A DNA stretch of 64,000 bases from Roseiarcus sp963784805 (GTDB lineage Bacteria > Pseudomonadota > Alphaproteobacteria > Rhizobiales > Beijerinckiaceae). The stretch spans positions 1 to 64,000 of the forward strand of contig CAWASR010000002.1 in the NCBI GenBank assembly GCA_963784805.1. The letters are read 5' to 3'. The position numbers and the translations under genes were made by a program. Shown here piece by piece: positions 1-9,487 of this stretch. How positions within the stretch are numbered: position 1 is the stretch's first letter; each line of letters opens with the position of its first letter. The notes under the pieces were generated by a model. The model searched no databases and was not told where the DNA came from. It saw only the letters and a list, made by a program, of their open reading frames with translations.

Positions 1-56
1 GACCCGGTGACCAGCGCCGTCTTGCCGGAAAGGTCGAAGAGTTTGGACCCGATCAT
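1..56 (-). CDS. SDR-family oxidoreductase, N-terminal fragment (runs off window)
   Basis: Only the first 18 codons are inside the window, read leftwards from an ATG at 56-54. They encode a peptide beginning MIGSKLFDLSGKTALVTG, the standard opening of a short-chain dehydrogenase/reductase: strand beta-1 followed by the TG of the TGxxxGxG nucleotide-binding motif. It lies immediately downstream of, and probably overlaps, the GMC oxidoreductase gene on the same strand, so it may belong to the same transcript as the cytochrome/GMC pair. The substrate cannot be inferred from this piece. Confidence 0.7.
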   Translation of the reverse strand, partial: MIGSKLFDLSGKTALVTG

Positions 57-125
57 GGTTTGCTCTGAATGATTGCCTTGCGCTCGACGCCGCGGCGAGG
101 ATTACGTCCGCCGCCTTCTCAGCGA

Positions 126-1964
126 TCATATAGATCGCGCAGACGATGAAGGTTCCGGGGATGCGGGGAAAGACGCTCGCGTCGACCACCCGCAAGCTCC
201 GCGTTCCGTGCACTTTGAAATCCGCGTCCAGAACGCCCCCGCGCCCGATCGGGCCGATGGGCAGGTGCACGACGCATGATGGCCCCAGGCGTTCGCGCGG
301 ATGAATCGCTCGAGCGCGGCGTCGTCCGCCAACCCCGCGCCGGGTGTATCCTCGGCACGAATCACGCCGAGCCGCGTCAGCGCCGCAGTCATGTCGCGGA
401 CGCGACGAACGCCGTCGACGACGGCCTTGAGATCGTCGCCGCTTGCGTCCGTCCCTTCCTCGAAATAGTTGAAGTCGATGTGGGGCGGATCGCGCGGGTC
501 CGCGGAGGCCAGACTCACCGTTCCGCCCCGGTTGTTGGTGTGCGCCTTCAAAACAGAGAACGTTAGGTCGTCGCGGCTGGCTCGGATGATGTCCGAATAG
601 CCTGGGAAATAACCCGAGAAGCGCGTCAGCAGGGCCATGACGAACAAATCCGGGTTGTCCCGCGCGACTTTCGATCGCAGAGAGAAGGCGATCGCCGCGC
701 CGTTGGTGACATACATGCCCCGGCCCCGCAGCCATTCGCGGTAGACGGGATCGCCGACCGCGAGTCGCGCGCCCTCGAGGCACGCCCAGGGCCGTGCGGC
801 CTTGTGGATGACGCCGATTTCATAGCGATCCTGCAGGTTGCGGCCGACCCCCTCCAGCGCAAAGCGCAGCTCGACGCCGAGCGCGGCGAGCCGATCCTTC
901 GGCCCGACGCCGGAAAGCATGAGCAATTGGGGCGTATTGAACGCGCCTCCGGCCAGAATGACTTCGTGGCGCGCCTCGACGCGCCTCGGCTCTCCGTCTA
1001 GGCGACTGGCCTCGGGCGCGGCGCGATAGAGATTGCGGCCTTTGAGGTATTCGACCCCGACCGCGCGATTGTCCGCATCGAACACAACCCGCGTCGCCAA
1101 TGCGTCGTATTCGACGCGGAGCCCATGCTCGCGCACCGCAGCGTGCACGCGCTCGCGCGCGCCGCGTCGCCGGCCGTCGGAGGTCGAGAGCGGAACCTTG
1201 GTGAGGCCCTCGCCGAACAGCCCTCCCGCGCGCTGGTCGTTCGGATCGTCCTCACCGATGGCGATCCGCGCCAGCCGCTCGACGACGCGCCTCAGCCCCG
1301 AAATCGCGCGCGCGAACGCGGTCCTCGGCGCGCCGAAGAGATCGGCTCTGACCGCTTCCCGAATCACGGACATGAGCGCGATGTCCGCAAAGGCCCTTGC
1401 CGGCAGGGGCCGCTCGGCGCTTAGCCATCCATTCCAGCCGTGGCCGGATGGGTTGAGACGACCGCCCGTCGCCAACGCGAGCAGCCGTCGCCAGGGGCGA
1501 TACCGGCAATCCTCTATGCGTTCGAAATAGCAGCGCATGTTCCCGGCGCGCCACGATTCATCGCCGGTCAGCTCGGCGATGGCGTTCCAGTCGGAATCGT
1601 GGGGCGCCATCAGGATCATCGCGTTGTGCGCGGTGCAGCCGCCGAGCGTCGATGCGCGGGGATAAAGGGCCCCCGGCGGCGGATCGTCCGCCGGACGGCT
1701 GCGGCGCTCGGCGTCGTCGCCAAAGTCATGAACCATGAAGTTCCACGCCATCGCCTTGTTTTCAGATGCGAACGGATGGAACGCGGGAACGTCGTAATCT
1801 TCCGGCAGTCCGGAAGCGCGGATGTCGGGCGCCTCCGGATCGGCGCCCGCCTCGAGCACGAGCACCTTCATCCCGGCTTCGGCGAGACGGGCGGCGAGCG
1901 TGCCTCCGCCCGCCCCGGAGCCGACCACGACATAATCGAAGGTGTCGGCCGTCGGCGCCGCCAT
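126..1964 (-). CDS. GMC-family FAD oxidoreductase (C-terminus frameshifted)
   Basis: Flavoprotein of the glucose-methanol-choline oxidoreductase family; these oxidise alcohols, sugars or sterol-like substrates. The ATG at 1964 is chosen because the FAD-binding GSGAGG motif then falls at residues 15-20 (DYVVVGSGAGGG) and the gene starts 2 bp after the cytochrome stop. Further GMC hallmarks are the STLGGCTAHNA stretch, GGAFNTPQLLMLSGVG, and the catalytic-His region GHHASCTCP near 265-290. Just after that, homology leaves the frame: in the open frame translation ends at 126 with an unrelated tail, but one extra base in the run at 259-261 restores a typical GMC C-terminus (VVDASVFPRIPG, then AIYMIAEKAADVIL) that reads on to position 1. 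The gene is therefore frameshifted or contains a sequencing indel. The adjoining cytochrome is the likely electron acceptor (inference). Confidence 0.88.
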   Translation of the reverse strand: MAAPTADTFDYVVVGSGAGGGTLAARLAEAGMKVLVLEAGADPEAPDIRASGLPEDYDVPAFHPFASENKAMAWNFMVHDFGDDAERRSRPADDPPPGALYPRASTLGGCTAHNAMILMAPHDSDWNAIAELTGDESWRAGNMRCYFERIEDCRYRPWRRLLALATGGRLNPSGHGWNGWLSAERPLPARAFADIALMSVIREAVRADLFGAPRTAFARAISGLRRVVERLARIAIGEDDPNDQRAGGLFGEGLTKVPLSTSDGRRRGARERVHAAVREHGLRVEYDALATRVVFDADNRAVGVEYLKGRNLYRAAPEASRLDGEPRRVEARHEVILAGGAFNTPQLLMLSGVGPKDRLAALGVELRFALEGVGRNLQDRYEIGVIHKAARPWACLEGARLAVGDPVYREWLRGRGMYVTNGAAIAFSLRSKVARDNPDLFVMALLTRFSGYFPGYSDIIRASRDDLTFSVLKAHTNNRGGTVSLASADPRDPPHIDFNYFEEGTDASGDDLKAVVDGVRRVRDMTAALTRLGVIRAEDTPGAGLADDAALERFIRANAWGHHASCTCPSARSGAGAFWTRISKCTERGACGWSTRASFPASPEPSSSARSI

Positions 1965-1966
1965 CG

Positions 1967-4459
1967 TCAGAACGTCTTGATGAATTCGATCAACGCGCGC
2001 TTGTCGGCGTCGCTCAGCGGCGGTTCGGCGCCGAACGCTCTTTCGTCGCGACTGAGGCCGCCGGTCTTGCTGAACTCGGCGGTACCGAAATAATGGCCGC
2101 GGTTGACCACGAAATCCGGGCACTTGAGAAGCTGCAACAGCGGTCCGCGCAACCTTGCGGCCCACCCCAGCATTTGCGTGTCGTCGGCGTTCAGATCGAG
2201 GCTGGGCCAATTCAAGAGGAACTTCCCGATGAGTTGGGTGAAGTTCACTTCGTGGGACACCCACTTGTCGAAGCCGACGTCAGCCAGCGGCTGGTAGTTT
2301 GCGGCGAGGTTGATCGGAAAGCCCTTCGGGATCGGCCCCAGCACGAAATCGCCGTCCTGGTCGAAAAGCTTCCTGAATGGCGCCGCCGGCAGGGCGCGGA
2401 CGAGGTTCTGCAGTTGAACCGGGATGCTGCGCGCGGGAATTTTCACATAGCTCCGCTCCGTCGTGCGCGCGATAACGCCGTCGAAGCCTTTTTCTCGCTC
2501 GCGCTTCTCCGGCCATAGCAGCTGTTCGATCGCCTCGTTAAAGACCTTCATCCGCCCGTCGACCGAGACATCGTCGGAAAACGGCCCCAGGCGGTTGTTG
2601 AGCAGAAACGGCGCGCTCGACCAGACACTTACCAGGGACGGCACGCGGGTAAAGCCGCGTCCGCCACCAGGCATGGTGTATTGCCAGCGCGCCCCGGTGA
2701 ACGGGTCCTGCACGGTGACCTTGCCGACCGAGGGCAGGTCCTTGTAGGTCTCCGAAGAGAAATTATCCCAGATGTTGTTCCGGATCGCATTGGTGGCGAG
2801 CGGGCTGCAGGCGTTGGTGCGCAGCAGCGTCACCGGAATGCGCGCCTCGTTGGAGAGGAAATTGTCCTTGAGGAAATCGGGCGCAGCGACAATCGCGCGC
2901 ATTTTCGCCTTGAATTCTTCTGTTTTCGTGTACGTCCAGAAGCGATTGAAACAGGCCAGATAGTTCGGTCCCGTACAGCCGCCGGGCGCCAATTTGGCCC
3001 TCGCCTCTTCGGGCAATTTGCTGGAATGGCAGCGCGCGCAGGTCTCCGCGAACACCTTCTCGCCGCGATCAAGCGTCGCCGAATTGGCGGTCAGATATTT
3101 CTGACCACCCGGCGCCTCAGCCAACGGATCCGGTTGGGCCGCCTTCAGAAGAAACTTCGCCATGTCAGGCGTGCCGGCTTCGGTCGCGCGCCAGTAGGAG
3201 GAATTCTTCTCAGCGGTTGCGATCTCGATCGCGGTGATCGGCTCCCCGCCGAAGAACGGATTGAAATGTCGCATCCATTCTTCGCTGTAGAGTCCGATAT
3301 TGATATAGACGCGATTGAGCGCGCCCATGACGCCGACGGAATCGGACCCGTCCTTGAGCACCCGCGGCGACCAGGAGGTGGCCGGCGGATCGAAGTAGCC
3401 GGCTAGCTGTTTGTTGTTGAGTTCGCCGCCGCTCAACGTCTCCTTGCCCCAGATATGCGCCTCGGCGAGCCGTGGTCCGAGCAGGTAGATCGCGTTCATC
3501 GTGCGCGGATTGTTGATGTAGTCGGTCGAGACCAGCGAGGTGTCCATCGTGCCCGGCGGATAAGAATGCACCAGCTGAAACATGAAGTTCTTGATGTCGG
3601 CCGCGTAGACGAAGACTCGGTCCATCCAGAGATACTGGCTGCCGACAGTCGAATTGAGATCGGCCCATTGTGGATCGGCCGGGTCGGCGGGTGGGTGGAT
3701 CGGGCTCGGTCCGACGTGGCAGAATCCGCACGCCATGCCGACGCGATAGGGACGGACGAGATCGGGATCGCTATAATAATTCGGGTCGGTGTAATAGCGT
3801 TCCGGGTCCCACTTTTCCTCGGCGGCCTCATTGAAGTCCGGATTGGGAAACAGGCGCAGGCCAAGGATCCCGGTGTCGTAGCCGAAATAAGAGCCGACCG
3901 GCAGTTTCGACCCGTCCTTGAACGTCGTTCCGCGCGCGCCGATTTTCACGCCGGGATATTTGGTCTCGTCCTCAAACGGATCGGGAGCACAATTCGCGCT
4001 GCGCTTGTCGAGCCAAAGCCCGAAACGCCGCGGATTGGGCGCGGTCGGCTTCTCGAAGCAGGGTTCGTTGACTGCGCCAAGCCAATGCCAGCGCGAGTTG
4101 CGGTCGCAATGCTGGCCGCCGCAATAGGTCTGGCTGGGGTGTGAAGTAACGATCTTGAGCAGATCGAAGGTCGCCAGACTGTCCTTGGTGACCTTGTCCC
4201 AGAAACGGTCGTCGCCGCCGGTCCAGACCAGCCACATGTTGCGGCCCCGGACCTCTTCCGGCGTCAACTGCACGCCGTTGTCCATATCGTGAAAGAAATC
4301 TTCGCTCGCCTGTGGGAAGCTCGCCTCGCTTCGGCCGACGGATTGCGCCTCGTCGGGCGGCGCCGCGCCAGCATCCGCGAACGAGCGATCGCCACCCGCT
4401 GCGGTCAATGCGAGGACCGCGAACGCGAGGAAGCCGGCGGACAGTTTCCAGTTTGGCAT
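1967..4459 (-). CDS. exported di-haem c-type cytochrome, about 830 aa
   Basis: Large periplasmic c-type cytochrome. An N-terminal signal peptide (hydrophobic run about residues 7-21, Ala-rich cleavage region) precedes two CXXCH haem sites, CGFCH near residue 243 and CARCH near residue 472. No further CXXCH is visible, so most of the chain is a non-haem scaffold. It sits 2 bp upstream of the GMC oxidoreductase on the same strand, an arrangement in which the cytochrome would take electrons from the flavoprotein, although no experimental function is implied here. It is divergent from the catalase-fold gene. The substrate of the pair is unknown. Length and gene order suggest the large cytochromes found next to GMC enzymes, not a cytochrome c peroxidase (about 350 aa). 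Confidence 0.85.
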   Translation of the reverse strand: MPNWKLSAGFLAFAVLALTAAGGDRSFADAGAAPPDEAQSVGRSEASFPQASEDFFHDMDNGVQLTPEEVRGRNMWLVWTGGDDRFWDKVTKDSLATFDLLKIVTSHPSQTYCGGQHCDRNSRWHWLGAVNEPCFEKPTAPNPRRFGLWLDKRSANCAPDPFEDETKYPGVKIGARGTTFKDGSKLPVGSYFGYDTGILGLRLFPNPDFNEAAEEKWDPERYYTDPNYYSDPDLVRPYRVGMACGFCHVGPSPIHPPADPADPQWADLNSTVGSQYLWMDRVFVYAADIKNFMFQLVHSYPPGTMDTSLVSTDYINNPRTMNAIYLLGPRLAEAHIWGKETLSGGELNNKQLAGYFDPPATSWSPRVLKDGSDSVGVMGALNRVYINIGLYSEEWMRHFNPFFGGEPITAIEIATAEKNSSYWRATEAGTPDMAKFLLKAAQPDPLAEAPGGQKYLTANSATLDRGEKVFAETCARCHSSKLPEEARAKLAPGGCTGPNYLACFNRFWTYTKTEEFKAKMRAIVAAPDFLKDNFLSNEARIPVTLLRTNACSPLATNAIRNNIWDNFSSETYKDLPSVGKVTVQDPFTGARWQYTMPGGGRGFTRVPSLVSVWSSAPFLLNNRLGPFSDDVSVDGRMKVFNEAIEQLLWPEKREREKGFDGVIARTTERSYVKIPARSIPVQLQNLVRALPAAPFRKLFDQDGDFVLGPIPKGFPINLAANYQPLADVGFDKWVSHEVNFTQLIGKFLLNWPSLDLNADDTQMLGWAARLRGPLLQLLKCPDFVVNRGHYFGTAEFSKTGGLSRDERAFGAEPPLSDADKRALIEFIKTF

Positions 4460-4702
4460 GGCCCCCTCCTCCGCCCCAGAGACGCTCCGGCGCTCACCTT
4501 AGCGCTTCTCCGCCGCGATTCGCCGCCCGCCCGTCTCAGCTGAAAAAAATTATTCTTGCGCCTTTCAAAGCAGCGCGCAATAGCGCCCCCTTGGGCGGGC
4601 AGCGCGGCTTTTGGATTCCTGGCCAGCCTATGCGAAGGTGCGGTATCGAAGGGCAAAAGGTTCTGGTCTTCTCGCCGCCGACCAGCGCGCAGTGGAATTG
4701 CG

Positions 4703-5914
4703 ATGCTTCTCAGGCTCATTCATCGCATGTTCGAGATCTTCCTGCATTTCGAGCGCCGGCTCGAGCAGCCGTTCCTGCGCCCGGCCTTCAACGCGGTTTT
4801 TCGGGCGCCACTGGCGCAGCTGTTGACGGCTCTCATCAATTTCAGGCGAAGCCGCGACAACGTCGGGCTCGCCGAAGAAACGCACCAGCTCGGCGAGGAG
4901 CAGGATGCACAGACGATGATCGACGAAATGCGTCGTCATCTTGTGCGCGATTTCCCGCAAGGAGGGTTCGAACGGGCGGGCAACACCAAGACACATGGAC
5001 TCGTGCGCGGCGAACTCACGATCCACGACACGCTGCCCGAGAACTTTCGCCGCGGCCTCTTCGCGACGCCGAGGACCTACCGCTGCTGGGTTCGCTTTTC
5101 CGGCCCCGGCCCGCACATCGAGCCCGACATCAACGACGTCGGCTTCGTCAGCATCAGCGTGAAAGTGATGGGCGTCGAGGGCGACAAAGTCTGGGACGAT
5201 GAAAAGCACACGCAGGACTTCACCGCCGTCTGCACACCGAGCTTCGTCACGCCCGACGTGAAGGCCAATGCGAGCCTGCAATATTGGAGCAGGCGCCATC
5301 TGCCGTTTTTCCATTTCATCGACCCGCGCAGTCCGCATCTGCTCGACATGCTGATGCAGTCGCTGTGGAACGAGACCCAAACCAACCCGCTCGGAGCGAC
5401 GTTCTACTCGTGCGTCCCCTATCTTTTGGGGCCGGGACAGGCAATGCAATACAGCTTCTGGCCAAAGACGAAAGTGCCGCGGAAGATTCCTGGACTGCCG
5501 TTTTCGCCTCCGGACAATTACTTGCGCGACAATATGATCCGCACCCTCGAACAAATGGACGTCGAGATCGAAATGCGCCTGCAGTTGCAGACCGATCCGT
5601 TTCTGATGCCGATCGAGAACAATGCGGTGCTATGGCCGACGCGACTCTCCGCGCGCGTGCCAGTGGCGACGCTGCGAATCCCCCGACAAAAGTTCGACAC
5701 TCCGGGCCAGTTCGACTTCGCGCGCAATTTGCGCTTCAACCCATGGCACTGCCTGCCGGACCATCGGCCGCTCGGCAATCAGAGCAGGGCGCGCAAGCGC
5801 ATGTATGACGAACTGGCCAAGTTCCGGCAGAAAATGAATGGCGTCGATCATATTGAGCCGACCGGTGACGAGCGGTTCGGAGAGGAGGAGGCTCGGGTTC
5901 GCGAGGACGCGTGA
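4703..5914 (+). CDS. catalase-fold haem protein (catalase/SrpA/allene-oxide-synthase-like)
   Basis: A 403-residue protein of the catalase superfamily, shorter than monofunctional catalases (about 480-500 aa). The N-terminal distal-His region is seen as KTHGLVRGEL (about residues 95-104), followed by a typical catalase barrel (RGLFATPRTYRCWVRFSG, then VSISVKVMGVEG). The proximal haem-tyrosine motif RxxxY is visible near the C-terminus as RKRMY. I start at ATG 4703; an upstream in-frame extension to 4556 has no family-like sequence. Small catalase-like proteins include SrpA peroxidases and enzymes that act on fatty-acid hydroperoxides, so the neighbouring patatin and Dyp peroxidase make a lipid-hydroperoxide role plausible (inference). 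Ordinary H2O2 dismutation is not excluded. Confidence 0.85.
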   Translation: MLLRLIHRMFEIFLHFERRLEQPFLRPAFNAVFRAPLAQLLTALINFRRSRDNVGLAEETHQLGEEQDAQTMIDEMRRHLVRDFPQGGFERAGNTKTHGLVRGELTIHDTLPENFRRGLFATPRTYRCWVRFSGPGPHIEPDINDVGFVSISVKVMGVEGDKVWDDEKHTQDFTAVCTPSFVTPDVKANASLQYWSRRHLPFFHFIDPRSPHLLDMLMQSLWNETQTNPLGATFYSCVPYLLGPGQAMQYSFWPKTKVPRKIPGLPFSPPDNYLRDNMIRTLEQMDVEIEMRLQLQTDPFLMPIENNAVLWPTRLSARVPVATLRIPRQKFDTPGQFDFARNLRFNPWHCLPDHRPLGNQSRARKRMYDELAKFRQKMNGVDHIEPTGDERFGEEEARVREDA

Positions 5915-5969
5915 GCGCAAGGCGGCGGCGCGCGCGACACAGGGCTGGATGCTACGCCCGCGCCTTCCG

Positions 5970-7565
5970 TCACTCGCTTCCGATCCAGTTCAGCGCCGCC
6001 AGCCCCGGCAGAAAGAAATACGCCCCGCCGCGCACGACGACGAATTGCGGGACGCCAGTTAGGCGGCGGCGGTGCGGTGCGGCGCCGGGTCTGGTGAAGC
6101 TGTCTGTGCGGCGCGGCGTCCCGCTCACCGGCGGGACTGGGAACGGCTCGCGGTTCCCCAGCAGCGGATCTTGTTCGCCGCTCAGGCCGGCGAAATTCGC
6201 GCTCGCGAGCCACGCGCCCTGAACGAACTCGAACTGGCGCGCGATGTTGGCGTTGAGGCAGATGAACTGAATCCCGCTTTCCGGATCGGGGCTCGTGGGA
6301 GCTATCGTGGCCGCGCGATCGATCATTTTGCCGTATTCGCGGCCACGACGCAGGATACGGTGAAAGCGCGCCGAGGCGATCGCGTCGTCCTGCGAGCGTA
6401 GGTAGGGCCAGACGGTGGTGTTTTTGGGCCACGGCAGGGTTGAAGACGTCGGCTTTCGCGCACGGCGCACCGTAAGGCCGAGCATCGTCAGCAGATTGTC
6501 GATCGGTCCTTGCCCGCCCAAGGGCGCGTCGCCTGTGCGCGGGTTGGCGCGCCGGATATGGGCGCCGATCGGGCAAGAGAGTCCGTCCGGATCGGCGTCG
6601 AAGACAAAGCCGTTGCGGCCGAGATCATTGGGGTCGACGCCGGGGACGGCGATCCCGACCTCGAAATCGTGCAGGGGCGCGCCGTTCAGACCGCGGCCGA
6701 CCGCCGATTTGGCGAGCGATTCCGCCGTTGTGCCAGCCCGAGCCGCTTCGGAGGCCATCCAGCGCCAGAACCCGCGCACGTCCTGCGACAATTCGCGGTA
6801 GACGAGATACGAGCCGTTGCGGCCGAGGTCGCGGGCGCCGGACGGATGCGCGGCCGGGGGAAGCAGACCGGCGTTCCGTTCGCTCTCCTCGAGCGTCGGC
6901 GTCTCGGCAGGATAACCGTATTCGTTGCGATAGCCGAGCAGCAATTCGCCGAGCGCAAGCAGGTTCGTGTAAGAGCGGTCGGCCTTTATGCCAGGCGTGC
7001 GCACGCGGCTCCAGTCGAAGCTCGGCTGCGACACGCCATCGACGAAGCCGAAGGGCTCCCGGCCGCCCATGTCGTTGGTCGGCCGGAGGTCGAGCGTCGC
7101 CATGCCGCAACGCTCGGCTGCCGTGCGCGTCTCGGCCTCGAACGCGGCGAGGCGATCGGGTTCCGCGAACAGCATCAGCAGAACGTGCGGCTCTCTTTCG
7201 CCTACCCCCCAGCGCCAGTTCGCAGGCGCGTTGGCGCCGATGTCGCCCAGACGCCGCGAGCGGTTCTCGCTTGCTGCCATGCCCTCGACGAACTCCGGTC
7301 CGAAACGCTCGACAATTCGTTCCTCGACGCCTAGCGCCCGCAGTCCAGCGGCGGTGATGGCAACCTGCGTCGCCTCGGAGAGGCGCACGCGAACCCCGGC
7401 TGGCGACAGATCCGCGAGAGACGCGGGCCGGAGGCCGCCGAGCCATGGCCTCGCGGCCCTTGCGTCGGCGACGCGCAGCAGCAGATAGCTCGCGCCCGTC
7501 AGCGCGCCGAAGGCCGTTCTGGCTATCGCTTGGATGTCGGCTGAGTCGAGGTCGGCTCGCATCAT
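5970..7565 (-). CDS. Dyp-type peroxidase
   Basis: Haem peroxidase of the dye-decolourising family, about 531 aa. The diagnostic GXXDG motif is present as GFVDG (about residues 172-176, context EPFGFVDGVSQP), and the proximal haem-ligand His is in GAHIRRANPR (about residue 336). The start is the first ATG of an ATG-ATG pair at 7565, with a strong GGGGGCG ribosome-binding sequence just upstream; a longer N-terminal extension has shadow-like composition. It is the last gene of the minus-strand operon with the duplicated-domain membrane protein (14 bp upstream), the 148-residue protein and the patatin. No Tat or Sec signal is evident, so it probably works in the cytoplasm or at the membrane face. 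Class C/D-like length. Confidence 0.93.
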   Translation of the reverse strand: MMRADLDSADIQAIARTAFGALTGASYLLLRVADARAARPWLGGLRPASLADLSPAGVRVRLSEATQVAITAAGLRALGVEERIVERFGPEFVEGMAASENRSRRLGDIGANAPANWRWGVGEREPHVLLMLFAEPDRLAAFEAETRTAAERCGMATLDLRPTNDMGGREPFGFVDGVSQPSFDWSRVRTPGIKADRSYTNLLALGELLLGYRNEYGYPAETPTLEESERNAGLLPPAAHPSGARDLGRNGSYLVYRELSQDVRGFWRWMASEAARAGTTAESLAKSAVGRGLNGAPLHDFEVGIAVPGVDPNDLGRNGFVFDADPDGLSCPIGAHIRRANPRTGDAPLGGQGPIDNLLTMLGLTVRRARKPTSSTLPWPKNTTVWPYLRSQDDAIASARFHRILRRGREYGKMIDRAATIAPTSPDPESGIQFICLNANIARQFEFVQGAWLASANFAGLSGEQDPLLGNREPFPVPPVSGTPRRTDSFTRPGAAPHRRRLTGVPQFVVVRGGAYFFLPGLAALNWIGSE

Positions 7566-7579
7566 TTCGCCCGCCCCCG

Positions 7580-8882
7580 CTAAATTTCCGCCAGCCAGCG
7601 CCGAATTTCGTCGTCGCTCATCGCCGCCTTCTCGAAACCATTGCGGATCCGGGTGTTGCGCGCGAGATCGCGCGCGGTCAGGCCCGGATAGGCTTTGTAC
7701 CATACGTCGGTTGGGATCTGGTGGCGCCGTTGGAACCGCTTGAAATCCTGCTCGCGCCACGCACCCTTCGCGATGAGCCAATCGGTTTGCGGATAGGCGA
7801 TGTAGCTGGAAAACGAAAGGTTGAGGCCGAATCCGGCCTTGTTGATGAAATCATCCATATAGGCTTCGTGGCCGCCGTCGTAGTTGCTGCAGAAGAAGCC
7901 GCGGCGGCGCGAATCGAGAAAGACCCAATGGGCGAAATGGATGGTCGCGATGCGTCCCAGCGCCCCGCGCGTGGCGATATGGCGCGCAGCCCAATTGATC
8001 CCATAGAGAACGACGAGTTCCAGTCCGAGCCGGAACCGGCCCGGTTTGATCGAGCCCATGGCCGTATATTGATTGGTGACGTCGTGGTCCTCGCTGAGGC
8101 GAAGCTTCGTCACCCAGGCGGGATCGTAAGCGTCGACGACGATCGGATCGCTGAGTTCGCGTCGGCGCAGCGCGATGAGGAAGACGACCGCGACGATAAG
8201 CGCCAGCGCAACCGTCGTTCGCGGAAACAGGAACAGGCAGGCCGCCGCAATGACGATCGGCGTCAGTAGATGCGCGAGATTACGCAATCGCCACTCGAGC
8301 GGGGTCGGCGGAATTGGGTTCAGCGGCGCGCCAGCGCCGACCGCGCGCCGCAATTCCGCGAGCAGGCGTTGCGGTTCCCGTTCTCCCGCTTGCGCCAGGG
8401 CGTCGCGCAGGAGGTCGTGCAATCTCGCCTCCTCACGCGCCTGCACGACGCTGCGTCCGACCCAATTGACATAGGACGCCGAGGCAGGGACGCGATGGGC
8501 GTCAAGCCAGCGCTCCAGATCGGCGTTCGGGTTGAAATCTGCGCAGAAGGCGAAAATCAGTTTGAGGCCCGGCCATTCTTTCGCCATGCGCGACATCAGA
8601 GCCGTCGCCTCGCCGTCGCAATCAACCATAAAGCAGAGATAAGTCGGCTCGTCTCGCGGTAATCGAGGATAAGCCGCTCGGTCGCCGAGCGTGTTGTCCG
8701 CGAGCACGACAAAGCGGGCGAAATGGATCGTATCGAACGCGCCGAAAGGTGCCACGGCGTTGGCGGGATCGGCGGCGCCGGGGATGCCGGGCAACGTCAT
8801 TGTCGCCAAGAGCGCGTGCAGCGGCTCGAACTCGATCTGGCTCCACCTCGGCCAGGATTACGAAATTGTCCTGAGGGATCAT
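7580..8882 (-). CDS. unnamed membrane protein with duplicated ferredoxin-like halves (N-terminal frameshift)
   Basis: The main open frame (7580-8809, TTG start) gives 409 aa. Two halves look alike: IHFARFVVL with a following LCFMVDCDGE, and IHFAHWVFL with FFCSNYDGGHEAYMDDF. They flank a predicted two-helix membrane hairpin (about residues 180-220, LLTPIVIAAACLFLF and TVALALIVAVVFLIAL). Upstream, another frame from ATG 8882 encodes MIPQDNFVILAEVEPDRVRA; one base inserted near 8812-8820 joins the two frames into a smooth N-terminus, so I extend the gene to 8882 with a frameshift. No enzyme family can be named. The repeated fold resembles Dyp/chlorite-dismutase-like modules (inference), and it is operonic with a Dyp peroxidase and a patatin. 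Confidence 0.75.
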
Positions 8883-9015
8883 GACGGCGCGCTCACCGCG
8901 TCGGCCGCGTCACCTCCGCCGGCTGCTTCGCCCCGCCGACTGCGCCGCGCGACCATGAGCCTTCCCTTGCATGGAACGCCCGGCGGATCGCCGCAACGAG
9001 GCCGCGGGACGCGCG

Positions 9016-9462
9016 TCACCCTGCCGCCCCCGTTCTCCGGAAATCGAGCGAAAAATCAATCAGCCGATTGCTGTCCCAATAGACCTTGCCGAGATAGAGG
9101 CCGGCGTCGACGAGGCGGATTTCGTCCCGGATATGCGACGCAACGAGGGAGGTCTGGGAATAGTCGAGCACGATGCATTCCTTGCCGTCGAGCCAGCTCG
9201 GCGCCTTGTAAATGCGCGCCACGATCGCCTTGATTCCGAAGGAGAGTATTTCGTTGCGCAGGAAGCCGTCCGTAGCGTCGAACACTTTGCCCTTCCATGC
9301 GAAGATGTTGATGAAGGCCGCGATCGCTTCGCTGAACGGCGTGTCTGGGGCAATGATCGCCGTGCCGTGCGCCTCGCCGTCCGGAATCGGTCCGGCCTCA
9401 TGGGCGCTGAACAGCGCGTCGAGTTCGGCCTGCGACATTCCCAGCAGTTGTTTTGCGTCCAA
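9016..9462 (-). CDS. conserved protein of unknown function (148 aa) in patatin/Dyp operon
   Basis: A compact 148-residue soluble protein without signal peptide or membrane helix. It opens MDAKQLLGMSQAELDALF and carries well-structured alternating segments (IDFSLDF near the C-terminus, LYLGKVYWD, WLDGKECIVLDY) suggestive of a beta-barrel or lipocalin-like fold. This is a visual impression, not a domain hit. It starts 25 bp after the patatin stop on the same strand and is followed by the duplicated-domain membrane protein and the Dyp peroxidase, so it is very likely part of that functional unit. I do not recognise a named family. Codon use and composition match the surrounding genes. Confidence 0.8.
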   Translation of the reverse strand: MDAKQLLGMSQAELDALFSAHEAGPIPDGEAHGTAIIAPDTPFSEAIAAFINIFAWKGKVFDATDGFLRNEILSFGIKAIVARIYKAPSWLDGKECIVLDYSQTSLVASHIRDEIRLVDAGLYLGKVYWDSNRLIDFSLDFRRTGAAG

Positions 9463-9487
9463 GGTCCTGGCCTCCTCTGGATGGCGA

